From NCBI RefSeq assembly GCF_011378905.1, contig NZ_WTPY01000001.1, positions 1-64,000 of the forward strand: a DNA stretch of 64,000 nucleotides, given 5' to 3'. Positions within the stretch are counted from its first letter, which is position 1; each line of letters begins with the position of its first letter. Below the pieces are notes generated by a model, which saw nothing but the letters and a program-made list of their open reading frames with translations, had not been told where the DNA came from and did no database searches. This DNA is from Paraglaciecola sp. 20A4. Its GTDB lineage: Bacteria; Pseudomonadota; Gammaproteobacteria; Enterobacterales; Alteromonadaceae. Shown here piece after piece: positions 27,018 to 36,105 of the stretch. The position numbers and the translations under genes were made by a program.

Positions 27018-28256
27018 ATGAAATATCAGGCTTTTTTACGTGATTTATTTGATATCGCTGTGGCTGCTTGTCAGCCTAGTGCGTGTATGGCGCAGCAGTT
27101 AAGTAAACTGGATACCAGTAATGGCATATGTGTTATTGGGGCGGGTAAAGCGGCTGCTGAAATGGCTGCTGAAGTACATAAAACCTTAGGTGATAAATGC
27201 TACGGCGCCGTCGTGACCCGTTATGGATACGAAAGCGCAGGGGATACGGGCAGGATAGCGGTACTGACGGCGAATCACCCTACGCCAGACGACAACAGTT
27301 TAGTTGCCGGTAAGGCGTTGCTTGAGCTAGTAAAAAGTACCCCAGCAACAACGCCTATTTTATTTTTAATTTCAGGTGGTGGCTCGTCACTTATGTGCTT
27401 ACCCGTTGACGATGTGCCGTTTGCTGACAAGCAGCAGCTCAATCAGTTTCTACTCAGAAGCGGCGCCAGTATCGATGAAATTAATACCGTGCGTAAACAG
27501 TTGTCGAAGGTGAAAGGCGGCAGATTGGCTGAGGCCGCTAAATCAAGGCACGTGACCTTGATGATTTCTGATGTGGTGGGGGACAACGCCGCTGATATCG
27601 CCTCTGGACCAACCATTGCTGATCCCTCAACCAAGGCTCAGGCGTTGGCTATTTTGCAAAAGTACAATTGGTCTCCTGTGGGCAGTATTGCTAATTACTT
27701 GGCAAAGCCTGAAGCTGCGCCAAAGCACACTGCCCCAAGTGAATATCATATTGTGGCGAACGCACAGCATGCGATTGATGCCGCCATTAGCGTTGCCCAG
27801 CAGCAAGGGTGGCAAACCCAAGTATTAGGTTATGACATTCAAGGGGAAGCCAGAGAGGTTGCCAAGTTACACGCTAAGCAGGCCTCGGCATGCAAGGCCA
27901 AAGGGCAGCGCATGATGTTGTTCTCAGGGGGCGAGTTAACGGTAACCGTAGGCAAAGAATACGGTGACGGAGGGCCAAACCAAGAATACCTAATGGCGTT
28001 AGCGCTTGAGCTTGCTGGCGCGAAAGGCATCTCTGCGCTGGCCTGTGATACCGATGGCGTGGATGGTAGCAAAGATGTAGCGGGAGCTTATATTGATGAA
28101 ACCACATTGCCTCGAGCATTATCAGCAGGTGTGAACGCAAGCGAACTATTGGCTACTCACAATAGTCATAAGTTCTTTGGCGCTATAAACGACTTAGTTA
28201 TCACTGGCCCAACGAATACTAATGTTAATGATTTCAGAGCCATTATTATTGAATAG
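27018..28256 (+). CDS. Glycerate 2-kinase (MOFRL/GckA type)
   Basis: A 412-residue kinase of the MOFRL family that converts D-glycerate and ATP to 2-phosphoglycerate, feeding lower glycolysis. Conserved segments are IGAGKAAAEMAAEV, FLISGGGSSLMCLP, INTVRKQLSKVKGGRLA, MISDVVGDNAADIASGP and the C-terminal MOFRL part with FSGGELTVTV, GGPNQEYLMALAL, ACDTDGVDGSKDVAGA and NDLVITGPTNTNVND. It is translationally close to the symporter gene. In this locus glycerate would come from cleavage of mannosyl- or glucosylglycerate; the kinase is also used in glyoxylate and tartrate metabolism, but no such genes are nearby. Confidence 0.93.
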   Translation: MKYQAFLRDLFDIAVAACQPSACMAQQLSKLDTSNGICVIGAGKAAAEMAAEVHKTLGDKCYGAVVTRYGYESAGDTGRIAVLTANHPTPDDNSLVAGKALLELVKSTPATTPILFLISGGGSSLMCLPVDDVPFADKQQLNQFLLRSGASIDEINTVRKQLSKVKGGRLAEAAKSRHVTLMISDVVGDNAADIASGPTIADPSTKAQALAILQKYNWSPVGSIANYLAKPEAAPKHTAPSEYHIVANAQHAIDAAISVAQQQGWQTQVLGYDIQGEAREVAKLHAKQASACKAKGQRMMLFSGGELTVTVGKEYGDGGPNQEYLMALALELAGAKGISALACDTDGVDGSKDVAGAYIDETTLPRALSAGVNASELLATHNSHKFFGAINDLVITGPTNTNVNDFRAIIIE

Positions 28257-28328
28257 CTTTTAGCTGATGACAAATAGCAGCTTGCTTCGGGCTGGTGGTT
28301 AAGCTTATATTCGCCAGCTTACTATCAG

Positions 28329-28357
28329 CCTTGAGCCAGCAAACGCCAGACTCAAGG
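28329..28357 (+). terminator. Terminator-like hairpin after the glycerate kinase gene
   Basis: CCTTGAG (28329-28335) pairs with CTCAAGG (28351-28357) around a 15-base loop and is followed by TTTTGTTTCTTGTTC. The stem is short, so this is a modest terminator candidate separating the transport/kinase operon from the regulator gene. Confidence 0.5.
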
Positions 28358-28423
28358 TTTTGTTTCTTGTTCTATTTTCACGATTCAAATAGGCTATAGC
28401 GTTTTAAGGTAGATGCATTACAG

Positions 28424-29581
28424 ATGTTTTCAATAGACAACAGTCAATATTTACGTTCAGGGTTTACCTTAGGGAAAGGCAATAAGCTTTTTCAAGATAT
28501 TGAGCGTGATATTATCAAGATTGTCTTCTGGGAACGACGTGTTACCCAAAGCCAGCTCGTATCGGCCACCAAAATTCCTCAGCAAACCGTGTCTCGTTTA
28601 TTAAAAGGTCTCACCCAGTCTAAGGTGCTGCGCCAAACCGAAAATATGATCCCTAATCCTAAAGGCAAACCGGGTTTTGCTATTGAGTTGAATCCGGACT
28701 ATGCCTATACCTTTGGCGTGTCGATATTGCTCGATGCTGTCGGTGTAGCGGTAATGGACTTTGCGGGTAATGTGATTGCCACGAATATGTGTGAAATGGA
28801 CGACATGAGTATCGTTCATGTACTAGAAGCAATTGAAACCTTAATAACGGGACTTTGTGAAACCGCTAAATTGGACGAAACACGAGTGCTGGGTATTGGC
28901 GTAGGTATCTCCGGTTTCTTTAGTTCAATGGACGGCAAGATGAATACCCACCATATGCTGGAAGAGTGGGCGCAAGTCGATATCGTCGAGATAATATCTA
29001 GCCATTTCACACTTCCTACTTGGGTGGTAAACGATGGTACCGCTGGCGCAGCGGGTGAGGGTGTTGCGGGGGTTGGACGCCAGTATAAGAACTTTGTATA
29101 TTTATTTGTTTCATCAGCATTTGGTGGCGGTATCGTGACTAATTCTGAGGTGTTACGGGGTACTTATGGCAATGCTGGTGAGTTGGGCGATATGTTACCC
29201 ACTAAAATATACGCCCATCCAAATTTAGAACTGCTCAAACGTATCTTGAAGAAAAACGGTGTGAATTTCAGCTCTATTTATAATTTGAATGAAGAGTTTG
29301 ATCCCGACTGGCCTGGCGTCGAAGAATGGATATTCAAAGTGCAGGATTCTTTCGATTTGGTTGCCACTTGTTGCTCTGCCTTACTTGATGCCGAGGCAAT
29401 CATACTTGGGGGGCATATTCCTAAAGAATTAGCCGAGATGGTGATACCGCGGATTGATGTATACGCTCAATTCAGACGCGGGGCCAAGCGTCCTATGCCA
29501 AAAATAGTGGTGTCAGGCGTCGAGAAGTTTCCGGTTGCCATTGGTGCGGCCACGATACCACTGCGAGAACTTTGCTTGTAA
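28424..29581 (+). CDS. ROK-family transcriptional regulator
   Basis: A 385-residue protein with an N-terminal winged helix-turn-helix (about 25-85, QSQLVSATKIPQQTVSRLLKGL) quoted in part as TKIPQQTVSRLLKGL. A ROK sugar-binding domain follows, with ILLDAVGVAVMDFAGN, GIGVGISGFF, VVNDGTAGAAGEGVAG and FGGGIVTNSEVLRGTYGNAGELGDM. The aspartate of the NDGTA motif, used for phosphotransfer in ROK kinases, is retained. The Cys-rich zinc motif (CxCGxxGCxE) is absent, and the ATP-binding part looks unconventional. A repressor role like NagC/Mlc, with a free sugar or sugar phosphate as inducer, is the best reading. It is separately spaced (167 bases) from the glycerate kinase and likely controls region B. 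Confidence 0.87.
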   Translation: MFSIDNSQYLRSGFTLGKGNKLFQDIERDIIKIVFWERRVTQSQLVSATKIPQQTVSRLLKGLTQSKVLRQTENMIPNPKGKPGFAIELNPDYAYTFGVSILLDAVGVAVMDFAGNVIATNMCEMDDMSIVHVLEAIETLITGLCETAKLDETRVLGIGVGISGFFSSMDGKMNTHHMLEEWAQVDIVEIISSHFTLPTWVVNDGTAGAAGEGVAGVGRQYKNFVYLFVSSAFGGGIVTNSEVLRGTYGNAGELGDMLPTKIYAHPNLELLKRILKKNGVNFSSIYNLNEEFDPDWPGVEEWIFKVQDSFDLVATCCSALLDAEAIILGGHIPKELAEMVIPRIDVYAQFRRGAKRPMPKIVVSGVEKFPVAIGAATIPLRELCL

Positions 29582-29607
29582 AGATTTACATGAATAACGG
29601 CTAATAT

Positions 29608-29646
29608 AAAAAAACGCGTATTGATTCATTCAATACGCGTTTTTTT
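29608..29646. terminator. Bidirectional rho-independent terminator
   Basis: ACGCGTATTGA (29614-29624) and TCAATACGCGT (29630-29640) form a perfect stem with a 5-base loop. They are flanked by seven A before and seven T after, so the structure works on both strands. It separates the ROK regulator gene from the convergent cAMP phosphodiesterase/heme operon. Confidence 0.9.
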
Positions 29647-29672
29647 ACGTTTATCGTTAATCCAAAAGAAGA

Positions 29673-30713
29673 TTAAAACAGCAGTTTTTGCCCTTGTTTA
29701 GGAATAATAATCGTTAGTCCTAGGTCATTGGCTTCATTGAGCTGTTGCGCGATTATCGCTCTTGGGTCGGTATCTTTAGCGAGGGTATATTTGATATGGC
29801 TGATAACGACCTTCAAATCTTTAAGGGGGGCATTGCCGCCGATTTTTCGCCCCAAACTACCGAGCTCTTGCATCAGAAGTTCAGGGGTCAAATGACCGAA
29901 TAGTAAGTTGTGGGGACGCTCATTTTCAAATGAAGTTTCAATGATGATGCCACGTAGGGTTTTATGTTTAACCTGCTTGGCCAAATACGTCCAAATTTTT
30001 GCTAATTTGCCTTGTTGTTCGACTACATCGGCTCCGGTGTCACCAAAGTACACAAACATATCGTTGTTATGCTCAATCACAAATGCGCTGGATTCAACGG
30101 GGTGGCTAAGGCTAAATGCGCTGACGCTAAGTTGCGTGTTAGCAATAGGCGTTGTTTTGCTCGGAAGTAAATCCACCATATGGTATTTATTGAGTGTGGG
30201 CGCAATGCCACGATCACTAAAATTGGCCCACGCTTTGCCATTAAAGTAGGTCTCGCCAATCATGTTATTAACCGAAGCCAATGCGTAGATATTTTTTGCG
30301 CTATCTTCAGGCGACGAAACCAACATGCCATTGACGTGGTCAAGATGAGCATGGCTGAGTAAATATGCTTTTATATGGCGGCGTAATATTGTTCCTGCCT
30401 TGCCCCATTTTTTATCATCCACTAAGGCTAAATCAGTGAATGCCCCACGCTTAACGCTTTTATTTATACCGTTAACCAGGGTACCAGCATCTAATGCCAC
30501 ATAGTTTGCTTCGCTTACGGCGCGCAGCAAGAAGGCACTTAAATTGCCATCCTCGATACCACCGCTATCACCCAGTACGATGACTTCAAATGCTGGGGCT
30601 GGAGTGACTAATTCAGAGACTTGGTGAGTTTTAGGGCTTTGGGCAAAAACTTGAGTCGCCGTAAAAAGCGAAATGGTTAACAGCCATTTCGCTAATGATA
30701 AAGAAGTGTGCAT
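29673..30713 (-). CDS. cpdP: Class II cyclic-nucleotide phosphodiesterase, metallo-beta-lactamase fold, exported
   Basis: A 346-residue enzyme that should hydrolyse 3',5'-cAMP to AMP. A signal peptide (LLTISLFTATQVFAQ) points to the periplasm, as in Vibrio CpdP. The PDEase class II signature is SHAHLDHVNGMLVSSPED with the metal-binding HxHLDH. Further metal-site segments are YFGDTGAD, IIIETSFENE and FGHLTPELL. Its start codon lies one base after the hemY stop codon, so it is transcribed with the heme genes. The link between heme genes and cyclic AMP metabolism recalls enterobacteria, where cyaA neighbours hemC, but here a degrading enzyme sits at the other end. Confidence 0.88.
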   Translation of the reverse strand: MHTSLSLAKWLLTISLFTATQVFAQSPKTHQVSELVTPAPAFEVIVLGDSGGIEDGNLSAFLLRAVSEANYVALDAGTLVNGINKSVKRGAFTDLALVDDKKWGKAGTILRRHIKAYLLSHAHLDHVNGMLVSSPEDSAKNIYALASVNNMIGETYFNGKAWANFSDRGIAPTLNKYHMVDLLPSKTTPIANTQLSVSAFSLSHPVESSAFVIEHNNDMFVYFGDTGADVVEQQGKLAKIWTYLAKQVKHKTLRGIIIETSFENERPHNLLFGHLTPELLMQELGSLGRKIGGNAPLKDLKVVISHIKYTLAKDTDPRAIIAQQLNEANDLGLTIIIPKQGQKLLF

Positions 30714-30714
30714 A

Positions 30715-31896
30715 TTAGTTGGCTTTTTTCAGTTCGTTTGGCTCAGCCAAGCTTTGTTTGTATAAGGCCAGGGCTTGCTGACTGTCTTGTTGGGACTCTT
30801 TGATTCTAGCCAACAGTAAAATATCTTGCTGACGACTGCCCAGCTTAATCGCTTTGCTTAACGCTTTCTCGGCTAGGCTTAAATCATTAGCGTTATAGGC
30901 GAGTGCGCCCAAGGTCGATAGTAGTTCAATGTTCATATCGTCTTGCTTTATCCACTGCTCCAGCTGTTTTAAGGCCGTAGTAGGGTGAGACAATTTAAGC
31001 TCTCTATAAAGCGGTAGTAACATAGGATGGGGTTTGTTTCTGTTATACTCACCCAATGCCGCTTCGGCATCAATATGCATTCCTTGATCGATTAACTGCT
31101 TAACATAGGCGGCTTGCAAGGCTGGATCTCGGCGGGTTGATTTAGGCAATGAATGCCAATTCTCTTTTAACTGATTCGCGCCTTCTTTGCTGGCAATTTC
31201 AGCGAAATTACCTTGAGAAGCGAGTTGCATATAATGTTCGTATTGCTCCCCTAAGGCTTTTTTCCAAGAGGGCAGGCGGTCTTTTAACTCATGCCATTTT
31301 CCCGCTTGAACCAAAGCTTGTGCGTGCAGGATTAATACTGACTTCTGGCGCTTTTGCTTGTCTTCAAGCTCCCCCAATATTTCTAGGGCTTTACCAGGTT
31401 GTTGGTTTTGTAAATGGTCGCGCACTAAGCATAACTTGGCGGCAAACGCCGACTTAGGGTAAGACGTCGCCAAGCGCCAGTTTTCACGCGCTCCAGTGGG
31501 GTTTTGTAGTTGTAATTCAGCCTCAGCTGCGGCCAATAAATTTAAACCGTCGAAGTCTTCTTGCTCAATGCTGGCAAGTTGCTTACGTGCTTCAAGATAG
31601 TTTTGCTCGGCGAGGGCAATTAAGCCTCCTGTGAAGGCGCGTTTCTTCTTACGAGAACCCCAGTTACCTAACCAGTTTTTTGAGCCTGAGATGATCATAA
31701 TTAATTTTTTGATCACCCACGAGAACAACAATAAACCGACAATCAGTAAGATGGTCATGATTGCCATGGAAAACACGTTCATTTCCATTACATAACCAGC
31801 GAAATCAATAAATACGTAGCCCTTATCATCGAATATTAATGAGCCAATAAGCACTGCAATAAGTAAGGCCACAAAGACCATTAGTATTCTGATCAT
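30715..31896 (-). CDS. hemY: Heme biosynthesis-associated TPR protein HemY
   Basis: A 393-residue inner-membrane protein with two N-terminal membrane segments (residues about 2-24 and 42-64), followed by a helical, TPR-rich cytoplasmic or periplasmic part (for example AFTGGLIALAEQNYLEARKQLASIE, quoted in part: LIALAEQNYLEARKQL). It is the gammaproteobacterial HemY, not the protoporphyrinogen oxidase of the same name. It overlaps hemX by four bases (ATGA), showing translational coupling. Its exact role is unsettled; it is conserved with hemCDX and is thought to organise late uroporphyrinogen steps. Confidence 0.9.
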   Translation of the reverse strand: MIRILMVFVALLIAVLIGSLIFDDKGYVFIDFAGYVMEMNVFSMAIMTILLIVGLLLFSWVIKKLIMIISGSKNWLGNWGSRKKKRAFTGGLIALAEQNYLEARKQLASIEQEDFDGLNLLAAAEAELQLQNPTGARENWRLATSYPKSAFAAKLCLVRDHLQNQQPGKALEILGELEDKQKRQKSVLILHAQALVQAGKWHELKDRLPSWKKALGEQYEHYMQLASQGNFAEIASKEGANQLKENWHSLPKSTRRDPALQAAYVKQLIDQGMHIDAEAALGEYNRNKPHPMLLPLYRELKLSHPTTALKQLEQWIKQDDMNIELLSTLGALAYNANDLSLAEKALSKAIKLGSRQQDILLLARIKESQQDSQQALALYKQSLAEPNELKKAN

Positions 31897-33215
31897 GGTT
31901 GGCTAACTCCATTAACGAACACATTGTCGATACGTTGCTGAATGACATCTTGAAGTGCCGGCGCTGAATTGAATTGGCTTGGATAAACACGTTCAATATC
32001 AGTCTCTGTCAGTTCATTTAAGCGCTGGGAGAACTGTTTAACAGACACGTCATCCAGCGCAAAATTTTCTGTCAGTGCGCGTTGTGCGTTTTTCAGCGAT
32101 TGCTGGTACAGCTCAATATTTTCTTTTAAAACGGCACTTTGAGCTTGCAATAACGACAGCTTAAGTTGTTCTTTGGCTAACCATTGTTGTTGCTCGGACA
32201 TATAAGGTTGCACGTCAGCTTCTTTCTTTTTAAAGCTAAAGAAATCTTCGGTGAATGCACGCCAGTTTCGCGCCAAGTTACTGCGCCAATCGTCAACCGA
32301 AGCAGAGACGTTATCAGGGTTAGCAGCGATATCAGGGCGTTCAAATGTATTCAGGGTTAGCTCGTCTACTTGAGGCAGTAAAGCACTCACCTTAAGGGCG
32401 ATAGACGATAAAGATACCGGATTAACTTGAGCCAATGCTTGAATGTCGTTGGCCAAACGCTCACGCACTGGCAACAAGCTTGGGTCGTCTAAATCTTGTA
32501 AGCGACTGTCAGCCGATTGCAGCATCGCAATGGCGGTTTTAACATCATGCTCTAACCATAACTTTCGGCCAGCCATGCGCACTAAAAAGTCAGCTTCGGC
32601 CAGCAACCAGTCTGCTGGGCGTCGTCCGGCTATTGTGCTCAACATTTGCTTGTTGGTTTGAGATAGCGCTTTCGCCGCCTGAGCGTCGCTTAAGGCGCTT
32701 TCTAATTCTTGGCCTAAAGTACGTAATTGAGTTTCTAAAGTGCGATTTTCTTGTCGAACTTCATCGGTAATCGTGAGATTTTGCTGAGCTTGGCGATTAA
32801 GCATATCTTGCTGTTCACTTTGACTCGTTTCTTGATTGAGCTTTTGCTCATCCCATTGGGTCCACCCCCAATAAGCCGCAGCTACAATTAATAGTAAAAT
32901 CAACAGGTTGATAATGGTCACAAACCACAGAAAGCCTGTTTTTGCAGGTTTGCTGTTATTTTCGTTTTTAGCTTTGGGCGCGGAATTCACGCCAGCATTA
33001 TCGCTTGAACTGGAAGTTTTTTTCACGTTGTTGTCGCTTTTCAAAGGAGCTGCAGGATTCTTTTTATCTGTATCGGGTTTTGATTCGATTTTAGGCGGCG
33101 CAGGCGTGATGACTGCACTTGAGTCTATCGTCTTCGGCTTGTCTTGCGCCTTGTTTGACGTCTCGTTCTTTGGCTTATTGCCTGAGGTATTGTTTGTATC
33201 TGATTGGTCTGCCAT
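31893..33215 (-). CDS. hemX: HemX-like membrane protein (uroporphyrinogen-III C-methyltransferase-like)
   Basis: A 440-residue protein of the HemX family. The first 95 residues are a low-complexity Asn/Lys/Pro/Ser-rich cytoplasmic tail, followed by one membrane segment (FLWFVTIINLLILLLIVAAAYWGW, quoted in part: IINLLILLLIVAAAYWGW). A coiled-coil (about 130-200, QSEQQDMLNRQAQQNL and on) and the conserved LLAEADFLVRMAGRKLWLE core come next. Although often labelled a methyltransferase, it shows no SAM-binding motif. It starts directly after the hemD stop codon and overlaps hemY, as is normal for hemCDXY operons. Confidence 0.9.
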   Translation of the reverse strand: MADQSDTNNTSGNKPKNETSNKAQDKPKTIDSSAVITPAPPKIESKPDTDKKNPAAPLKSDNNVKKTSSSSDNAGVNSAPKAKNENNSKPAKTGFLWFVTIINLLILLLIVAAAYWGWTQWDEQKLNQETSQSEQQDMLNRQAQQNLTITDEVRQENRTLETQLRTLGQELESALSDAQAAKALSQTNKQMLSTIAGRRPADWLLAEADFLVRMAGRKLWLEHDVKTAIAMLQSADSRLQDLDDPSLLPVRERLANDIQALAQVNPVSLSSIALKVSALLPQVDELTLNTFERPDIAANPDNVSASVDDWRSNLARNWRAFTEDFFSFKKKEADVQPYMSEQQQWLAKEQLKLSLLQAQSAVLKENIELYQQSLKNAQRALTENFALDDVSVKQFSQRLNELTETDIERVYPSQFNSAPALQDVIQQRIDNVFVNGVSQP

Positions 33216-33938
33216 TTAATGCTCCAAAAATTCCTTGGCACGGCGAATAAGTGCCTGGTCGCTAGCGTCATCGCTTACAAATATTGTGTTTATACCGAGT
33301 TTAGCTGCAATTTGTTCAGTTCGGGGGCTCACTACAATCCAAGGTAAGGACTGTAACCACTTGGGTTCAAACTGCTCAAACGCGCTTTCAATCATTTCAC
33401 CACTGGTAGCAATGATGCATCTAATCTGCTCAGCTTGCCACTGTTGTGTTGCTTTAGGAGTGGCAATTTTTATCCGCCGATAAATATCAGCCAAATAAAC
33501 ATTAGCGTCTCGCTGAGTCAGCTGTTGGGCTAAATCTTGGCGACCGCCTTCGCCCTTGATGATCATCACGTTGCGCCCGCTCAGTTGGGCTAATTGTTTT
33601 AACGATAATAAACCTTCAGTGGTTGGACTTTGCGGCACCACCACTTCATACCCTTGGGCGCGTAAATTATGAGCGGTACTGGCGCCTACAGCAAAAATAT
33701 TGATGTTAGCTGGTATGCGTATATTACGAAGGTTAAGTAAATCGCTTGCTACTGTGCTGGTAACAATAATACAGTCGTTTTGCTTAAGTGCAGCAAGTGC
33801 TGTGGGCAGTTGCTCAAGGGCGTGCTCACAAACTTGGGTGTCAATCAGACCAATCCCAGTCGCAGGCAAGCCCGCTTCAGCGAAGTTAGCCACGCTATTG
33901 ACGCATTTTTGCTCGGGGCGAAAAATTAACACTGACAT
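33216..33938 (-). CDS. hemD: Uroporphyrinogen-III synthase
   Basis: About 240 residues in two Rossmann-like domains; the enzyme inverts ring D and closes hydroxymethylbilane to uroporphyrinogen III. The family is poorly conserved, but GIGLIDTQVCE, IIVTSTVASDLL, IFAVGASTAHNLRAQGYEVVVP, MIIKGEGGRQDLAQQL, ADIYRR and WIVVSPRTEQIAAKLG are typical. I place the start at ATG 33938; the TTG one codon earlier is possible. It follows hemC with almost no gap. Confidence 0.92.
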   Translation of the reverse strand: MSVLIFRPEQKCVNSVANFAEAGLPATGIGLIDTQVCEHALEQLPTALAALKQNDCIIVTSTVASDLLNLRNIRIPANINIFAVGASTAHNLRAQGYEVVVPQSPTTEGLLSLKQLAQLSGRNVMIIKGEGGRQDLAQQLTQRDANVYLADIYRRIKIATPKATQQWQAEQIRCIIATSGEMIESAFEQFEPKWLQSLPWIVVSPRTEQIAAKLGINTIFVSDDASDQALIRRAKEFLEH

Positions 33939-33941
33939 CAA

Positions 33942-34871
33942 TTAGTCTTTATACAAAGCCTGAAGAATTTCACCGGCACCTTGGGTGAGTAACTGTTCAG
34001 CTACCTCCACTCCGATGCTTATGGCGTCGTCTTTATGGCCACGTTTTTCTGCATGTAATAAGACCGCGCCATCGGGTGAGCCCACTAGCCCCCTTAAATA
34101 AAGTTCATCCCCTGTTAGCTCTGCGTAACTGCCGATTGGCACTTGGCAACCTCCATTTAATTTTGCGTTCATGGCGCGCTCTGCTGTTACGCGATATTCA
34201 GTTGCTTGGTGATTTAATGGCTTAAGTAATTCAATTAACTCAGCGTCGTCATTACGACACTCAATACCCACGGCCCCTTGGCCAACAGCGGGTAAGGATA
34301 CGGTTGGTTGAATATAAGTCTTAATGCGCTCATGCATATTTAAACGAATTAACCCTGCGGCAGCCAGAATAATAGCGTCGTACTGGCCGTCGTCTAACTT
34401 AGCTAAACGCGTATTCACGTTACCACGTAAGTCGCGAATGGTTAGGTCTGGTCGCGCGCTGCGAATTTGACACTGACGACGTAAACTCGACGTGCCAACA
34501 ATCGCCCCTTGAGGTAATTCTTCAATGTTCGAATAGGTATTTGATACAAATGCGTCGTAAGGGTTTTCACGCTCACATATGCAGTGCAAGCCGAAGCCGT
34601 CAGGGAAATCTACCGGGACGTCTTTTAAAGAGTGCACGGCAATATCGGCACGGCCCTCATTCATGGCCACTTCCAACTCTTTGATGAATAAACCTTTGCC
34701 GCCAATCTTAGCCAGTGGCGTGTCTAATATACGATCACCCTGGGTCGACATAGGCACTAGCTCCACACTGATATGTGGGTGTGCTGCAAGAAGTTTGGCT
34801 TGCACATATTCTGCTTGCCACATGGCTAAAGCACTTTTGCGTGTGGCGATTCGAATGACGCGTTCTGACAT
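33942..34871 (-). CDS. hemC: Hydroxymethylbilane synthase (porphobilinogen deaminase)
   Basis: A 309-residue cytoplasmic enzyme that joins four porphobilinogen molecules into hydroxymethylbilane. Diagnostic segments are [44 protein letters not shown] with the catalytic Asp region, [27 protein letters not shown] and NGGCQVPIG with the cysteine that carries the dipyrromethane cofactor. It is the first gene of a minus-strand hemCDXY-cpdP operon. Confidence 0.97.
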   Translation of the reverse strand: MSERVIRIATRKSALAMWQAEYVQAKLLAAHPHISVELVPMSTQGDRILDTPLAKIGGKGLFIKELEVAMNEGRADIAVHSLKDVPVDFPDGFGLHCICERENPYDAFVSNTYSNIEELPQGAIVGTSSLRRQCQIRSARPDLTIRDLRGNVNTRLAKLDDGQYDAIILAAAGLIRLNMHERIKTYIQPTVSLPAVGQGAVGIECRNDDAELIELLKPLNHQATEYRVTAERAMNAKLNGGCQVPIGSYAELTGDELYLRGLVGSPDGAVLLHAEKRGHKDDAISIGVEVAEQLLTQGAGEILQALYKD

Positions 34872-35032
34872 GAAAATTTCACTATTAACTAACGAGTTTA
34901 TAAGGGGATATTATCAGAATTTGCCAAGGTTTTGAGTAGACAAAGGCCTAGTTTTAGTGAAAAAAGCGTAATACGAGTAATAAGGTAGATAAATACACAC
35001 GCAGATTGCTCGGCTAAAACCTAGAGCGCAAA

Positions 35033-35515
35033 TTAAAGGACGATTTCGTAAACGGGTAATTCGCGCCCCGGGATACTGCCTGACGGCTGACTTCCTATTC
35101 GCGTTGCGCCGTTTTTTGCATAAAACTCTGCGGCATGTGGGTCACTATAAATAACTATTGAGGTGAATCGTTTTGCTTTTGCAAATTTTAAGGCGTGGTG
35201 TAATAACATGCTTCCCACGCCTAAACCTATTTTGGTGGGGCAAACGAACAAGGCAAGCAATTCAAATTGCTTGGCAGATAAACGCTCAAGCGCATAAAAC
35301 CCTATCGGTGATTGAATATCAGAAGTACCTGGCGACCAAGCCCCAACAAAATGAAAATCCTCGTGGTTTAATTGTTCAGGTGAATAGCTAAGTTCAGCTC
35401 GGCATAGCTGCATGAATGCGGCTGAATAACCCCAATGTGCTTTAGCGCGCATTGCCAGTGCAGAAATATCTGCACTGTGCTGGCTGGTTAATGGTGCTAT
35501 TTTAATATCAGTCAA
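35033..35515 (-). CDS. GNAT-family N-acetyltransferase
   Basis: A 160-residue single-domain GNAT protein. The acetyl-CoA-binding motif A appears as LLALFVCPTKIGLGVGSMLLHHAL, quoted in part: FVCPTKIGLGVGSMLLH. The C-terminal strand AAEFYAKNGATRIG follows the usual order. The frame opens with TTG at 35515; the next ATG lies inside the domain, so the TTG start is probably used. The substrate cannot be predicted. It stands alone on the minus strand between hemC and a YHS-domain gene. Confidence 0.8.
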   Translation of the reverse strand: MTDIKIAPLTSQHSADISALAMRAKAHWGYSAAFMQLCRAELSYSPEQLNHEDFHFVGAWSPGTSDIQSPIGFYALERLSAKQFELLALFVCPTKIGLGVGSMLLHHALKFAKAKRFTSIVIYSDPHAAEFYAKNGATRIGSQPSGSIPGRELPVYEIVL

Positions 35516-35549
35516 TTTATACGCTTTAAGATTAATTAAGCTCAGTTGC

Positions 35550-36011
35550 TTAATAAGGATATTGAGCGTCAGCCTGCTGAATATACTGAGCCTTGTTGGC
35601 TAACCACTTCTGTTGCACGCTGGCACTGTAGTTTAAGTATAACTTGCCGTTGTCTATCACAAATGCGTCTTCATCTATACCAACAAAATCACCAGTGGCC
35701 ATTGCATAAGCGCAGTATCCACCGTATTGAGGGGCGTATTTTTCTGGATTCGTTTTAAATAAATCAAGGTGAGCTTGTGAGCTGAAAAACCAATCAGCGC
35801 CGCGCCAAGTGGTAGTAAATGTTTTGCTGCCTTTTACTGCTTTATCTTGGGTGAAGTAGGCGACTGTGTCGTAACCATATATGGCCTTGTTATTAAATAA
35901 GCCCGTTTCGATAGGGTCTTGTGCTAAAGCTGTTTGGCTAAAACTAAGAATAACAAATAAAAGTGCAGTTTTTGCGACGTGTGATAAATGAGCTAGTGCA
36001 TTAATCGACAT
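35550..36011 (-). CDS. Exported YHS-domain protein
   Basis: A 153-residue protein with a signal peptide (LLFVILSFSQTALAQ) and one YHS domain (AIYGYDTVAYFTQDKAVKGS, WFFSSQAHLDLFKTNPEKYAPQYGGYCAYAMA, quoted in part). YHS domains are small metal-related or copper-binding modules; here the conserved PQYGGYCAYA cysteine is present. It is similar to widespread periplasmic YHS proteins of unknown function in marine gammaproteobacteria. No partner gene is obvious. Confidence 0.82.
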   Translation of the reverse strand: MSINALAHLSHVAKTALLFVILSFSQTALAQDPIETGLFNNKAIYGYDTVAYFTQDKAVKGSKTFTTTWRGADWFFSSQAHLDLFKTNPEKYAPQYGGYCAYAMATGDFVGIDEDAFVIDNGKLYLNYSASVQQKWLANKAQYIQQADAQYPY

Positions 36012-36105
36012 AATATTTCCTGTATTGATGACGTTACCAGTGCGGTAATAAGGGTTCTACTTAATAAAACCGCTAATACAGGAAATTAATTTCATCACAT
36101 TTTTG

